The position numbers and the translations under genes are program-made. Of a stretch of 64,000 bases of DNA, positions 54,279 to 63,481 are shown piece by piece. The stretch spans positions 124,001 to 188,000 of the forward strand of contig NZ_JAEIJD010000001.1 of assembly GCF_016307205.1 (NCBI RefSeq), written 5' to 3'. Each line of letters starts with the position of its first letter. Position 1 is the stretch's first letter. The notes under the pieces were generated by a model. The model saw nothing but the letters and a program-made list of their open reading frames with translations, ran no database searches and was not told where the DNA came from. Origin of the DNA: Pontibaca salina. Lineage in GTDB: Bacteria > Pseudomonadota > Alphaproteobacteria > Rhodobacterales > Rhodobacteraceae.

Positions 54279-54498
54279 GCGGGGCGCTTTAGGTGAGTTC
54301 TATGTCTGGGTAGCCTTATGGAGCATCCCGATTCTGGGCGCGCTCACCACTGCCTCAATATTGATTCTGGGGCAAATGATTGCGGCGCTGGCCGTCGATC
54401 ATTTAGGGCTGATCGGCCTGCCGGCACGCGACATCATCCTGCCCCGCCTTGCTGCGGCGGGGCTGGTCGCGGCTGGCCTGGCGCTGTCGCGCTTTTAG
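54279..54498 (+). pseudogene. DMT-family (YdcZ/DUF606-like) transporter, C-terminal half
   Basis: The readable part, ALGEFYVWVALWSIPILGA then TASILILGQMIAALAVDHLG and RLAAAGLVAAGLALSRF, fits the second half of the short YdcZ-type drug/metabolite transporters (about 140-150 residues). The first half is missing from the sequence to the left. I read it as a gene cut by the island event at tRNA-Phe. Confidence 0.65.
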
Positions 54499-54517
54499 CC
54501 ACCCGCTCTAAGGCTAA

Positions 54518-55123
54518 TTACATGCGCGCCTCGACAGCGGTGACCGCAGCCTTGACCGCCTCTGCAATCGTCATGGCGGAAGTGTCGATGGTCACCGCAT
54601 CATCAGCAGGTTTGAGCGGAGATTCGGATCGCGACATGTCGCGTTCGTCCCGTGCACGGACCTCGACCAGCACGGCATCACGGGTGGTGTCGACCCCCCG
54701 CTCTCTCAACTCGTCGAAACGGCGGCGGGCACGGACTTCTGGGGTAGCAGTGATGAACAGTTTGGCATCTGCGTCAGGACAGATCACTGTGCCGATGTCG
54801 CGCCCGTCCACGACCGCACCGCCCGAACGTCGCGCAAAGGCCCGCTGAAAATCAACCAGCGCAGCGCGCACTTCAGCGATCACCGCAACTTTGCTGGCTG
54901 CATCCGCCACGGCAGGACCGCGCAAATTGTCCGCGTTCAAATCCGCTGCCACCAGCGCCCGCGCGGCCTTAACTGGATCGGCACCCGTCAGCGTGCACGC
55001 GCCAACGGCACGATAAAGCAGCCCAGTGTCTAGATGCGCAAACCCGAAATGCTCTGCCACAGCACGGCTGATGGTGCCTTTTCCGGCCGCTGCCGGTCCG
55101 TCGATTGCGATGGTGAATGCCAT
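54518..55123 (-). CDS. cmk: Cytidylate kinase
   Basis: A 201-residue (d)CMP kinase. The P-loop is [14 protein letters not shown], the middle contains [11 protein letters not shown], and [20 protein letters not shown] is the NMP-binding region. It phosphorylates CMP and dCMP with ATP. The ATG at 55121-55123 has GGAGGG upstream. aroA stops 12 bases before. Confidence 0.95.
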   Translation of the reverse strand: MAFTIAIDGPAAAGKGTISRAVAEHFGFAHLDTGLLYRAVGACTLTGADPVKAARALVAADLNADNLRGPAVADAASKVAVIAEVRAALVDFQRAFARRSGGAVVDGRDIGTVICPDADAKLFITATPEVRARRRFDELRERGVDTTRDAVLVEVRARDERDMSRSESPLKPADDAVTIDTSAMTIAEAVKAAVTAVEARM

Positions 55124-55134
55124 TGTCCCTCCGT

Positions 55135-56487
55135 TTAGCAATCGCCGCGCCGGATCGTCGCGCCAAGACCCGCCATGAGCGTTTCAAAGCTTGGAAACGA
55201 GGTGGCGATCGGGCCGCCATCGTCGACGCTTACGGCCTGTTTCGCAGCCATGCCCAGCACTAGGAATGACATTGCGATGCGGTGATCCAGATGACTGGCG
55301 CAAACCCCCGCGCCTGCCACGCTGCCAGCACCATTGCCCTCAACCGCAAACCAATCCTCGCCCTCCTCCACGGTGACGCCACAGGCGCGCAGCCCAACCG
55401 CCATCGCGTCGATCCGGTCGCTTTCCTTGACCCGCAACTCCGCAACCCCCGCCATCATGGTCTGGCCCTGCGCGTTCGCCGCGACAACCGACAGGATCGG
55501 GTATTCGTCAATCATGCTGGCGGCACGCTCGGGCGGCACCACGATACCTTTCATATCGGGCGAAAACCGCGCCCGCAGATCGGCGACGGGTTCGCCACCC
55601 TCGTTTCGCATATTTTCATAGGTCAGATCCGCCCCCATCTCGCGCAGCGTATCGAACAGCCCGGCCCGCGTCGGGTTCAGCCCGATCCCCGGCACCAACA
55701 CGTCCGATCCGGGCACGATCAGTGCCGCACACACGGGAAAGGCGGCGCTTGATGGATCGCGCGGGACGGCGATGGTCTGCGGGCGCAGTTCAGGCTGGCC
55801 GGTTAGGGTAATGACGCGCCCCTCGTCGTTATCCTCGACGGCAATCTCGGCACCGAACGCCAAGAGCATCCGCTCGGTATGATCGCGGGTTGCTTCGCGT
55901 TCAATCACGACGGTTTGGCCGGGTGCGTTCAATCCCGCCAGCAACACCGCCGATTTCACCTGTGCCGATGGCATCGGCACCGTATAGCGCACCGGCAATG
56001 GATCCTGCGCTCCGAGCAGCGTCATTGGCAACCGTCCGCCAGCGCGCCCGAAGGTCTGGCAGCCAAACAGTGCCAGAGGATCGGTCACCCGCGCCATGGG
56101 TCGCGAATTGAGACTGGCATCCCCGGTAAAGGTCGCCGCGATCGGTGACGTCGCCATAGCCCCCATGATCAGCCGGACACCGGTGCCGGAGTTGCCGCAA
56201 TCGATGACCTGCTCGGGTTCGGCAAACCCGCCGACACCCACGCCCCGCACCGTCCAATCTCCGCTGCCATTGTCGATCACCTCGGCACCGAAGGCGCGCA
56301 TGGCCCGCGCCGTATCGACCACGTCCTCGCCTTCCAGCAAGCCGGTGATGCGGGTTTCACCCAGGGCCATCGCGCCAAGAATCAGCGCCCGATGCGAGAT
56401 CGATTTATCCCCCGGCGTTTCGGCCACGCCAGACAGCGGACCACATGGTGCGGATGTAAGTGGAATAGGAGCAACGCTTGCGGACAT
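55135..56487 (-). CDS. aroA: 3-phosphoshikimate 1-carboxyvinyltransferase (EPSP synthase)
   Basis: A 450-residue EPSP synthase of the shikimate pathway. The N-terminal [46 protein letters not shown] and [16 protein letters not shown] are standard. The DKSISHR plus SGTGVRL pattern together with the ALIVPGSDV stretch suggest the class II, glyphosate-tolerant branch seen in many alphaproteobacteria. cmk follows, a common pair. Confidence 0.95.
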   Translation of the reverse strand: MSASVAPIPLTSAPCGPLSGVAETPGDKSISHRALILGAMALGETRITGLLEGEDVVDTARAMRAFGAEVIDNGSGDWTVRGVGVGGFAEPEQVIDCGNSGTGVRLIMGAMATSPIAATFTGDASLNSRPMARVTDPLALFGCQTFGRAGGRLPMTLLGAQDPLPVRYTVPMPSAQVKSAVLLAGLNAPGQTVVIEREATRDHTERMLLAFGAEIAVEDNDEGRVITLTGQPELRPQTIAVPRDPSSAAFPVCAALIVPGSDVLVPGIGLNPTRAGLFDTLREMGADLTYENMRNEGGEPVADLRARFSPDMKGIVVPPERAASMIDEYPILSVVAANAQGQTMMAGVAELRVKESDRIDAMAVGLRACGVTVEEGEDWFAVEGNGAGSVAGAGVCASHLDHRIAMSFLVLGMAAKQAVSVDDGGPIATSFPSFETLMAGLGATIRRGDC

Positions 56488-56728
56488 TGTATATCCTTGT
56501 ATCTAGGTACCCCAGCGCTTAGCCAATTGGCACCCGCCGGTCCAGTCGCAAAACCAAACGCGGCGGCGCCTGATCGTTGCTTGGCGGGGACAGCAATTCA
56601 TACCGGACGGCAATATAGTGCAGTTTCCGCTGCGATGCTTTCGCCAATACGGCCCCTTTAAACACGTAGTCAATGGCGTTATAGGACCGCGACCGGTCAA
56701 ACGTATCGGAAATTATCAGGAGACTGAC

Positions 56729-57751
56729 ATGGGTTATCGCGTCGTCATCGTTGGGGCCACTGGCAATGTGGGCCACGAAATGCTGAATATTCTGGCCGAA
56801 CGCCAGTTCCCGGTGAAGGATATCGCCGTTCTCGCCAGCCGCAGGTCGCTTGGCACTGAGGTCAGCTTTGGCGACAAGACTTTGAAAACCGAGGATCTGG
56901 ACACATTCGACTTCGCCGGTTGGGATATGGCGCTGTTCGCAATCGGCTCGGAAGCGACCGAGAAATACGCGCCGCGCGCGGCCAAAGCCGGGTGCATCGT
57001 GATCGATAACTCGTCGCTCTATCGTTACGATCCCGACGTACCGCTGGTAGTGCCCGAGGTGAACCCCGAGGCGGTCGAAGATTACGCCAAGAAAAACATC
57101 ATCGCCAATCCGAACTGCTCAACTGCGCAAATGGTCGTGGCGCTAAAACCTCTCCATGACCGCGCCCGGATCAAGCGCGTCGTGGTCAGCACCTACCAGT
57201 CGGTTTCCGGCGCGGGCAAAGACGGCGTCGATGAGCTGTGGGACCAGACCAAGAGCATTTACAATCCGGTCGACAACAAACCCGCCGAGAAGTTCACCAA
57301 GCAGATCGCGTTCAACGTGATCCCGCATATCGATTCGTTCATGGAAGACGGCCAGACCAAGGAAGAATGGAAGATGGTCGTCGAAACGAAAAAGATCATC
57401 GACCCGTCGATCAAGGTGACCGCGACATGCGTACGGGTGCCGGTCTTTGTCGGGCATTCCGAGGCGATCAACATCGAGTTTGAAGACCATCTGGACGAGG
57501 ACGAGGCCCGCGACATCTTGCGCGAAGCCCCCGGCCTCATGGTGATCGATAAGCGGGAAGACGGCGGTTACGTCACCCCGGTGGAATGCGTCGGCGATTT
57601 CGCCACCTTCATCAGCCGTATCCGACAGGATTCGACCATCGAAAACGGTCTAAACTTGTGGTGTGTCAGCGACAATCTGCGCAAGGGCGCCGCGCTGAAT
57701 GCGGTCCAGATTGCCGAAACGCTGGGCAATCGAGTCCTAAAAAAGGGCTGA
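56729..57751 (+). CDS. asd: Aspartate-semialdehyde dehydrogenase
   Basis: A 340-residue enzyme that makes aspartate semialdehyde for lysine, threonine, methionine and diaminopimelate. The NADP loop is VVIVGATGNVGHEML, the catalytic Cys130 lies in ANPNCSTAQMVV, and VRVPVFVGHSEAINIEF carries the active-site His. The ATG at 56729 follows AGGAGA; the longer frame from 56618 is not conserved. A strong hairpin follows the stop. Confidence 0.95.
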   Translation: MGYRVVIVGATGNVGHEMLNILAERQFPVKDIAVLASRRSLGTEVSFGDKTLKTEDLDTFDFAGWDMALFAIGSEATEKYAPRAAKAGCIVIDNSSLYRYDPDVPLVVPEVNPEAVEDYAKKNIIANPNCSTAQMVVALKPLHDRARIKRVVVSTYQSVSGAGKDGVDELWDQTKSIYNPVDNKPAEKFTKQIAFNVIPHIDSFMEDGQTKEEWKMVVETKKIIDPSIKVTATCVRVPVFVGHSEAINIEFEDHLDEDEARDILREAPGLMVIDKREDGGYVTPVECVGDFATFISRIRQDSTIENGLNLWCVSDNLRKGAALNAVQIAETLGNRVLKKG

Positions 57752-57759
57752 ACGGCCCG

Positions 57760-57785
57760 CCCTCCGGTGTTACGGCACCGGAGGG
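57760..57785. terminator. Bidirectional hairpin between asd and carbonic anhydrase
   Basis: CCCTCCGGTG (57760-57769) pairs perfectly with CACCGGAGGG (57776-57785) across the loop TTACGG. The two genes converge, so it probably terminates both. No clear T-run. Confidence 0.75.
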
Positions 57786-57791
57786 TACATT

Positions 57792-58442
57792 TCAGACCTG
57801 ATGGAAACGGCCCTGCTTAGGATCGTAACATTCCAGACCCCCCTCGCCGATATTGGTCCAAAGGCCATGCAGGCTCAGCGAATTATCTTTCACCGCTGAG
57901 GCAACGAAGGGAAATGTCATCAGGTTTTCCAGCGACACGACCACGGTCTGCCTTTCCAACTCCCGCGCCTGTTCAGCACGATCCTTGATATTGGCGACCT
58001 GATCGTATTTTGGACGCAGAATATCCATCCAGCGGCCAATGAAGCTTTCTTTGGCTTCCAGTTCGGGCGCGAGGCCTTCGCACATGTCGATGCAGCCCTG
58101 CACGCCACCACATTGTGAATGCCCCAGCACGATCAGATGCGCGACCTTCAGCACATTGACCGCATAATCGATGGCTGCACTGGTTCCGTGTCGATTCCCG
58201 CTGTCCTCATAGGGTGGGATCAAATTGGCAATATTGCGATGGATGAAAAACTCGCCCTGATCTGCGCCGAAAATTGACGTTACATGGACGCGGCTATCGC
58301 AGCATGAGACCACCATTGCGCGCGGATGCTGCCCATCAGTCGCCAGCCGACGATACCAAACTTCATTTTCCTTATAGGATGTCGCTTTCCAGCCGTGATA
58401 GCGCTGCACAAGATAGCCCGGCAGAGGTTTGGCGTATTCCAT
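57792..58442 (-). CDS. can: Beta-class carbonic anhydrase
   Basis: A 216-residue zinc enzyme that interconverts CO2 and bicarbonate. Zinc ligands are Cys47 (SCCDSRV), His108 and Cys111 (LGHSQCGGV), with the Asp49/Arg51 dyad. The ATG at 58440-58442 gives the conserved MEYAKPLPGYLVQRYHGWKA start. Longer starts at 58469 and 58523 are open but not conserved. Confidence 0.92.
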   Translation of the reverse strand: MEYAKPLPGYLVQRYHGWKATSYKENEVWYRRLATDGQHPRAMVVSCCDSRVHVTSIFGADQGEFFIHRNIANLIPPYEDSGNRHGTSAAIDYAVNVLKVAHLIVLGHSQCGGVQGCIDMCEGLAPELEAKESFIGRWMDILRPKYDQVANIKDRAEQARELERQTVVVSLENLMTFPFVASAVKDNSLSLHGLWTNIGEGGLECYDPKQGRFHQV

Positions 58443-58741
58443 TCCCGTTGTCCTGTCTGTTGGTGTCATGGCGTTCGATCTGCGTGAATACTCTGGATAG
58501 GCACCAAATTCGAGAGATAACACGTATATTTCGCAACCTTTTGATAACCGATTGGGGCGTTTCTGGTCGCATGGCTGGATTAATTAAGCAGGAAGGGTGA
58601 TCCGTTCATGACTGATGCGGTGAGGCGGCCGGTCGCTGGCAGCGCTCAATGAGGCGCAAGAGGAAGCCATTTTGGCGGGGCTTGCGGCCACCGTGCGCTG
58701 CTTTAGGTTAGCCCACGATATCTCAAGATGGACCTCTGCCA
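58443..58741. other. Intergenic region between carbonic anhydrase and pepA
   Basis: About 300 bases with divergent promoters. At about 58640-58740 there is a short coding-like stretch (LAALNEAQEEAILAGLAATVRCFR) with no start and no recognised family; it may be the end of a lost gene. Confidence 0.4.
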
Positions 58742-60124
58742 ATGTCACACCGCCTGATTCCCGCCAATGATAATGCCCTGCCGTTGCATGTGATCGAATC
58801 GTCGGACCTGACTCACTGGCTGGGCACGCAACCGGATGACATCGCCAACTGGGTGCGCACCAACGGGTTCAAGGGCAATCTGGGCGAGGCACTCATGGTG
58901 CCGAGCACCGGGGGCAAGCCCCTGATGGCGCTGGCGGGTTATGGCTCTGCCCAAGCTCGCGCGCGGGGCCGATTTGCGCTGGCCGCAGCGGCCGGCAAAC
59001 TGCCCGAAGGCTGCTACCGCGTCGCCTCGGGCTTGCCCGAGGCTGCCCGCTCCCATGAAACGCTGGGCTGGCTGCTGGCAGGTTACCGTTTTGACCGCTA
59101 TCGAGACGGCAAGGCGCGCGACCGGCAACTGGTTGTCCCCGAAGGTGTGGACAAGACAGAGATTGAAACCATCGCCGCAGGCGAGGCGCTGACCCGCGAC
59201 CTGATCAATACCCCTGCCGCAGACATGGGGCCAGATCAACTGGAACAAGCAGCACGGGATCTGGCAGAACAGCACGGTGCCCAGATCGAAGTCATCACCG
59301 GCGACGACCTGTTAGAGCAGAACTTCCCCATGATCCACGCTGTCGGGCGCGCCGCCGCCGCCGCGCCCCGGCTGATTGACATGGAATGGGGCGACACCGG
59401 CCCGCATCTAACCCTTGTCGGCAAGGGCGTGTGTTTCGACACTGGCGGACTCAACATCAAGCCCGGCAACAGTATGGCGCTGATGAAAAAAGACATGGGC
59501 GGGGCCGCCACCGTTCTGGGCTTGGCCCAGATGATCATGACGCTGGGGCTCAAACTGCGTCTGCGGGTGCTGATTCCTGCGGTAGAGAACTCAATTTCCG
59601 GCAACGCCATGCGCCCCGGCGATATCCTGACCTCGCGTAAGGGGCTGACTGTCGAGATCAACAACACCGATGCCGAAGGGCGGCTGGTTCTGGCCGATGC
59701 GCTGGCACTCGCCGCTGAAGATGCCCCCGATCTGCTGGTGTCGATGGCCACGCTGACCGGCGCCGCCCGGGTGGCAGTGGGGCCGGACCTGGCCCCCTTC
59801 TTCACCGATGACGACGGTGCGGCGCTGGCGCTGGCCGCTGGCGCCGGTCGGGTCGCCGATCCGATCTGGCGCATGCCCTTCCATGCGCCCTATGAGGCCG
59901 ATATCGAACCCGACATTGCCGACCTGGACAATGCCCCCGGCGGCGGCTTTGCGGGCGCAATTACCGCCGCGCTGTTTCTGCGCCGCTTCGCCGGAGAGGG
60001 TCGCTATGTGCATTGGGATATCTACGGCTGGCAGCCCAAGGCCGCGCCGGGGCGTCCCAAGGGCGGGGTTGGTCAAGGGGCGCGCGCCTTGCTCGATGCC
60101 CTGCCCGCCCTGTTGAAGCTATGA
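58742..60124 (+). CDS. Leucyl aminopeptidase family protein (M17)
   Basis: A 460-residue M17 aminopeptidase with two metal ions. The signature NTDAEGRLVLADAL is present, and VGKGVCFDTGGLNIKPGNSMALMKKDMGGAA holds catalytic Lys and metal ligands. It removes N-terminal residues from peptides in the cytoplasm. The N-terminal domain of about 150 residues is short for PepA, so substrate range may differ. Its stop overlaps the next gene as ATGA. Confidence 0.9.
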   Translation: MSHRLIPANDNALPLHVIESSDLTHWLGTQPDDIANWVRTNGFKGNLGEALMVPSTGGKPLMALAGYGSAQARARGRFALAAAAGKLPEGCYRVASGLPEAARSHETLGWLLAGYRFDRYRDGKARDRQLVVPEGVDKTEIETIAAGEALTRDLINTPAADMGPDQLEQAARDLAEQHGAQIEVITGDDLLEQNFPMIHAVGRAAAAAPRLIDMEWGDTGPHLTLVGKGVCFDTGGLNIKPGNSMALMKKDMGGAATVLGLAQMIMTLGLKLRLRVLIPAVENSISGNAMRPGDILTSRKGLTVEINNTDAEGRLVLADALALAAEDAPDLLVSMATLTGAARVAVGPDLAPFFTDDDGAALALAAGAGRVADPIWRMPFHAPYEADIEPDIADLDNAPGGGFAGAITAALFLRRFAGEGRYVHWDIYGWQPKAAPGRPKGGVGQGARALLDALPALLKL

Positions 60125-60936
60125 GCGATCGCCGTCTCACCCCGGCCAACGCCCGCGTCGCTGCCGCGCATCTTGATAGCGTAGATCCGGGGCTGACGCG
60201 GGTGCAGGGCCAGCCACGTCAGATCATCGTTTCGCTAGTGGACCTCTTGCGCGCTCCCGACGGGCCGCGCGACCGTCAATTGCTGTTTGGTGATCCCGTT
60301 ACCGTGTATGAGAACCGCAATGGCTGGAGCTTTGTTCAGGCTGATAAGGACGGCTATGTCGGCTATTTGCCAAGCAGCGCACTTGGACCGATCACCGTGC
60401 CGACACATTGGGTCGCGGCCCCCGCGAGCCATGTTTATCGCGACGCTCACATCAAGTCGCCGGATCTTTTTGCGCTTTCTCTAGGGGCAAGGATCGCGGC
60501 ACAGGCCGAACATCGTGATTTCATCGAAACCGCCGAGGGTTTCATCCCCCGCACACATTTGCGCGAAATAGAAGACGACGCAACCGATCCGGTCGCGGTG
60601 GCCAAAACATTACTGCACACGCCCTATCTCTGGGGCGGCAACAGCCGCTGGGGAATCGACTGTTCCGGGCTCGTGCAGGCGGCGCTTCTGGCTTGCGCCC
60701 TGCCCTGTCCCGGTGACAGCGACCTGCAACAGACATTGGGCCAAGAGGCTGATGGTGCCCCCCGGCGCGGTGATTTGCTCTTTTGGAAGGGCCATGTCGG
60801 CCTGATCGCCGGCCCGGATCGGCTGCTCCATGCCAACGCCTACCACATGGCGGTGGTGCAGGAGTCTCTGAAAGATGCAATCCAGCGGATCGCAGCCCAG
60901 GATGGCGGTGGCGTGACCGCCCATCGAAGACTGTAA
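60121..60936 (+). CDS. NlpC/P60-family peptidase with SH3-like domain
   Basis: A 271-residue protein. Residues about 30-110 look like a bacterial SH3 domain (LLFGDPVTVYENRNGWSFVQ). The C-terminal NlpC/P60 domain has Cys in WGIDCSGLVQAALL, His in WKGHVGLIAG and a further His in LLHANAYH. Such enzymes cut the gamma-D-Glu to diaminopimelate bond of peptidoglycan. No signal peptide is visible, so it may act on recycled muropeptides. Overlaps pepA-like stop, and both could process peptides together. Confidence 0.87.
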   Translation: MSDRRLTPANARVAAAHLDSVDPGLTRVQGQPRQIIVSLVDLLRAPDGPRDRQLLFGDPVTVYENRNGWSFVQADKDGYVGYLPSSALGPITVPTHWVAAPASHVYRDAHIKSPDLFALSLGARIAAQAEHRDFIETAEGFIPRTHLREIEDDATDPVAVAKTLLHTPYLWGGNSRWGIDCSGLVQAALLACALPCPGDSDLQQTLGQEADGAPRRGDLLFWKGHVGLIAGPDRLLHANAYHMAVVQESLKDAIQRIAAQDGGGVTAHRRL

Positions 60937-60938
60937 AT

Positions 60939-61283
60939 CTAATCCACTGCGCGGATCAGCTTGCGTTCCAGAACTCGCAACACAGCCTTTAGGTTATGGC
61001 CGCGCCGCAAAATGCGGCCATCCATCGCCACAACCGCATATTGCCCTTGTTTGTTCCGCAATTTCGGGCGTTTTTCGATGCGATAAAGCGGGTGCTCTGC
61101 AGTGCGGCGAAAGACCGAGAACACCGCCAGATCACGCAGGCAGGAAATCCCATAATCACGCCATTCTCCGGCGGCGACCATGCGTCCGTAAAGCGGCATG
61201 ATGACGGCCAGTTCACTGCGATGAAAAGCAATCTGCCCTGAAACGGCGTTACGCGGAAAAGGATCAGGCGGCAAAAAGGTCAT
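60939..61283 (-). CDS. DUF2794 family protein
   Basis: A 114-residue protein. FHRSELAVIMPLYGRMVAAGEWRDYGI and FRRTAEHPLYRIEKRPKLRNKQGQYAVVAMDG match the DUF2794 family. No function is known. It lies convergent with the NlpC/P60 gene, 2 bases apart, and diverges from the formaldehyde dehydrogenase gene. Confidence 0.75.
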   Translation of the reverse strand: MTFLPPDPFPRNAVSGQIAFHRSELAVIMPLYGRMVAAGEWRDYGISCLRDLAVFSVFRRTAEHPLYRIEKRPKLRNKQGQYAVVAMDGRILRRGHNLKAVLRVLERKLIRAVD

Positions 61284-61581
61284 ATCTCAGACTTGGCCGT
61301 ATTGCGCCGCAAATCAAGCTATCATTTGCCAAGAGCGGTGATCAGCCTTCTTGGTCGGTCGCCTGTTTTTTTCGATCGACCGGTCAGAATCAGGTACCGA
61401 AGCTTCCTGTCGCTCAACAGGATGCATGGCCCAATACGATCATGCACAGCACTCCGCGAGCAATCGTCAGCCGTTCTCGACAGCCCGCCCGTGCGCCCTG
61501 TTTCCGCAAAAATTGTGTGGTTGAACCCCCCCAGCAATTGGCGCACAATCTTAGCCAAACTCATTCCCAAGGAGAATTCTA
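61284..61581 (+). promoter_or_regulatory. Promoter region of formaldehyde dehydrogenase gene
   Basis: About 300 bases between two divergent genes. AAGGAGAA at 61570-61577 is the ribosome site for the ATG at 61582. I see no coding sequence or clear operator. Confidence 0.5.
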
Positions 61582-62709
61582 ATGCGCACACGTGCAGCCG
61601 TGGCCCTTGAGCCCGGAAAACCATTGGAAATCATGGATGTAAACCTCGAAGGTCCCAAGGCGGGCGAGGTTTTGGTGGAACTCAAGGCCACCGGCATCTG
61701 CCATACTGATGAATTTACCCTGTCCGGCGACGATCCCGAGGGATTGTTCCCCGCCATTCTCGGCCACGAGGGTGCCGGGATCGTGCAGGAAGTGGGCGAA
61801 GGCGTTACCAGCCTGAAACCCGGCGATCATGTTATTCCGCTCTACACGCCAGAATGCCGCGAATGTGCCTCGTGCCTGTCGCAAAAGACCAACCTTTGCA
61901 CCGCGATCCGTGCGACCCAAGGTCAGGGCCTGATGCCCGATGGCACCACGCGGTTCAGCATGTTGGATGGCACGCCGATCTATCACTATATGGGCTGCTC
62001 GACATTCGCCAATCACACCGTGATGCCCGAGATCGCGCTGGCCAAGATCGATCCAAACGCACCGTTCGACAAAGTCTGTTATGTCGGTTGCGGCGTGACC
62101 ACCGGCATCGGCGCGGTGCTGAACAACGCCAAGGTCGAGCAGGGCGCAAAATGTGCGGTCTTCGGCCTCGGCGGTATCGGGCTGAACGTGATCCAAGGGC
62201 TGCGTATGGCTGGCGCCGACATGATCATTGGCGTCGACATCAACCCCGATCGCGAGGAATGGGGCAACCGCTTTGGGATGACGCATTTCGTCAACCCAAA
62301 TGATACCGACAATATCGTCGAGCATCTGGTCAATATGACCAAGACCCCATTCGACCAGATTGGCGGTTGCGATTACACGTTTGACTGCACCGGCAATGTC
62401 AACGTCATGCGTCAGGCGTTGGAAGCCTGCCATCGCGGTTGGGGCGAATCCATCGTCATCGGTGTGGCACCTGCAGGGGCCGAAATCTCTACCCGCCCAT
62501 TCCAGCTGGTCACCGGCCGGACGTGGAAAGGTTCGGCCTTTGGCGGTGCACGCGGACGCACGGATGTTCCCCAGATCGTCGACTGGTACATGCAGGGCAA
62601 GATCGAGATTGACCCAATGATCACCCACACCCTCAAGCTGGACGAGATCAACCACGGTTTCGAACTGCTGCGCAAGGGCGAGTCAATCCGCTCGGTCGTT
62701 CTTTACTAA
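61582..62709 (+). CDS. frmA: S-(hydroxymethyl)glutathione dehydrogenase / class III alcohol dehydrogenase
   Basis: A 375-residue zinc alcohol dehydrogenase. Catalytic zinc ligands are in [12 protein letters not shown] and [10 protein letters not shown]; the structural zinc Cys set is [15 protein letters not shown]; the NAD loop is [12 protein letters not shown]. It oxidises the glutathione adduct of formaldehyde and can reduce S-nitrosoglutathione. The glutathione-binding residues of class III fit. A NYN protein gene follows 0 bases after the stop. Confidence 0.95.
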   Translation: MRTRAAVALEPGKPLEIMDVNLEGPKAGEVLVELKATGICHTDEFTLSGDDPEGLFPAILGHEGAGIVQEVGEGVTSLKPGDHVIPLYTPECRECASCLSQKTNLCTAIRATQGQGLMPDGTTRFSMLDGTPIYHYMGCSTFANHTVMPEIALAKIDPNAPFDKVCYVGCGVTTGIGAVLNNAKVEQGAKCAVFGLGGIGLNVIQGLRMAGADMIIGVDINPDREEWGNRFGMTHFVNPNDTDNIVEHLVNMTKTPFDQIGGCDYTFDCTGNVNVMRQALEACHRGWGESIVIGVAPAGAEISTRPFQLVTGRTWKGSAFGGARGRTDVPQIVDWYMQGKIEIDPMITHTLKLDEINHGFELLRKGESIRSVVLY

Positions 62710-63423
62710 ATGTCCACAAGCAGTACGCTTCTCGCCGTCCTCATCGACGCCGACAACACCTCGCCCCGGTACACCAAGGCGATCTTTGACGAGATCGCCA
62801 GCTTGGGTGAGGCGTCGGTGCGGCGCTGCTATGGCGATTTTTCCAGCCAGCAAATGGCTGGATGGTCGCGGGTCCAGGCCGAATTCGGTCTGGTCCCGCA
62901 TCACCAGCCGGCCAATACCGTCGGCAAGAATGCCAGCGATATCGCGCTGGTGATCGACGCCATGGACCTGATGCATACTGGCCGGTTCGATGGGTTCGTG
63001 CTGGTCAGTTCCGACAGCGACTTCACCCGCCTTTCCAGCCGCCTGCGCGAACAGGGGCTGGATGTTTTCGGCATGGGCATGCGCAAGACTCCAACAGCTT
63101 TCGTCAAGGCGTGCAAACGGTTCATCTATCTTGAAAACCTTGAAACCGCCGCGCCAGAGCAGCGCACCACGACTCCCCCGGCACCCACCGGCAAGTCGCT
63201 GAATGATGCGCGCGATCTTATCCTCAAGGCGATGGATGCGATTGATCAGGACGACGATTGGTATGCTCTGGGGCCGCTGGGCCAATTCATCACCGCTGCC
63301 AATCCCGATTTCGATACCCGCAGCTTTGGCAAGCGCAAGCTGAGCGATCTGGTCGCCGCACTCAAGGTCTTTGAAACCAAACGGGGCGACGGCAATCAAC
63401 TGCTCGTGCGCCGGATCGATTGA
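62710..63423 (+). CDS. NYN-domain (LabA-like) RNase with OST-HTH/LOTUS domain
   Basis: A 237-residue protein. The N-terminal NYN (PIN-like) nuclease fold has the conserved acids in LIDADNTSP and SSDSDFTRL; the C-terminal OST-HTH (LOTUS) RNA-binding domain covers about residues 160-237 (WYALGPLGQFITAANPDFDTRSFGKRKLSDLV). Such proteins are thought to cut or bind structured RNA. Its ATG follows the frmA stop directly, so the two are co-transcribed; no reason is known. Confidence 0.88.
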   Translation: MSTSSTLLAVLIDADNTSPRYTKAIFDEIASLGEASVRRCYGDFSSQQMAGWSRVQAEFGLVPHHQPANTVGKNASDIALVIDAMDLMHTGRFDGFVLVSSDSDFTRLSSRLREQGLDVFGMGMRKTPTAFVKACKRFIYLENLETAAPEQRTTTPPAPTGKSLNDARDLILKAMDAIDQDDDWYALGPLGQFITAANPDFDTRSFGKRKLSDLVAALKVFETKRGDGNQLLVRRID

Positions 63424-63453
63424 TTCTTGCGCGTCGGGTGCCCTCGCCGTAAG

Positions 63454-63468
63454 TTAGAATAGTTCTAA
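63454..63468. promoter_or_regulatory. Iron control element (Irr box) before mbfA
   Basis: TTAGAA-TAG-TTCTAA is a perfect palindrome 14-28 bases before the mbfA ATG. It matches the ICE motif (TTTAGAA-N3-TTCTAA type) bound by Irr in alphaproteobacteria, which represses mbfA under low iron. Confidence 0.85.
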
Positions 63469-63481
63469 TCTGCGGTGCGAT

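Noticed and set aside
54016-54520. Second attachment site (copy of the tRNA-Phe 3' end)
   Set aside because: No repeat of the acceptor/T-arm sequence was found downstream in the window.
58600-58741. Short coding-like stretch before pepA as a real gene
   Set aside because: No start codon with ribosome site and a frame break; described only as a possible remnant.
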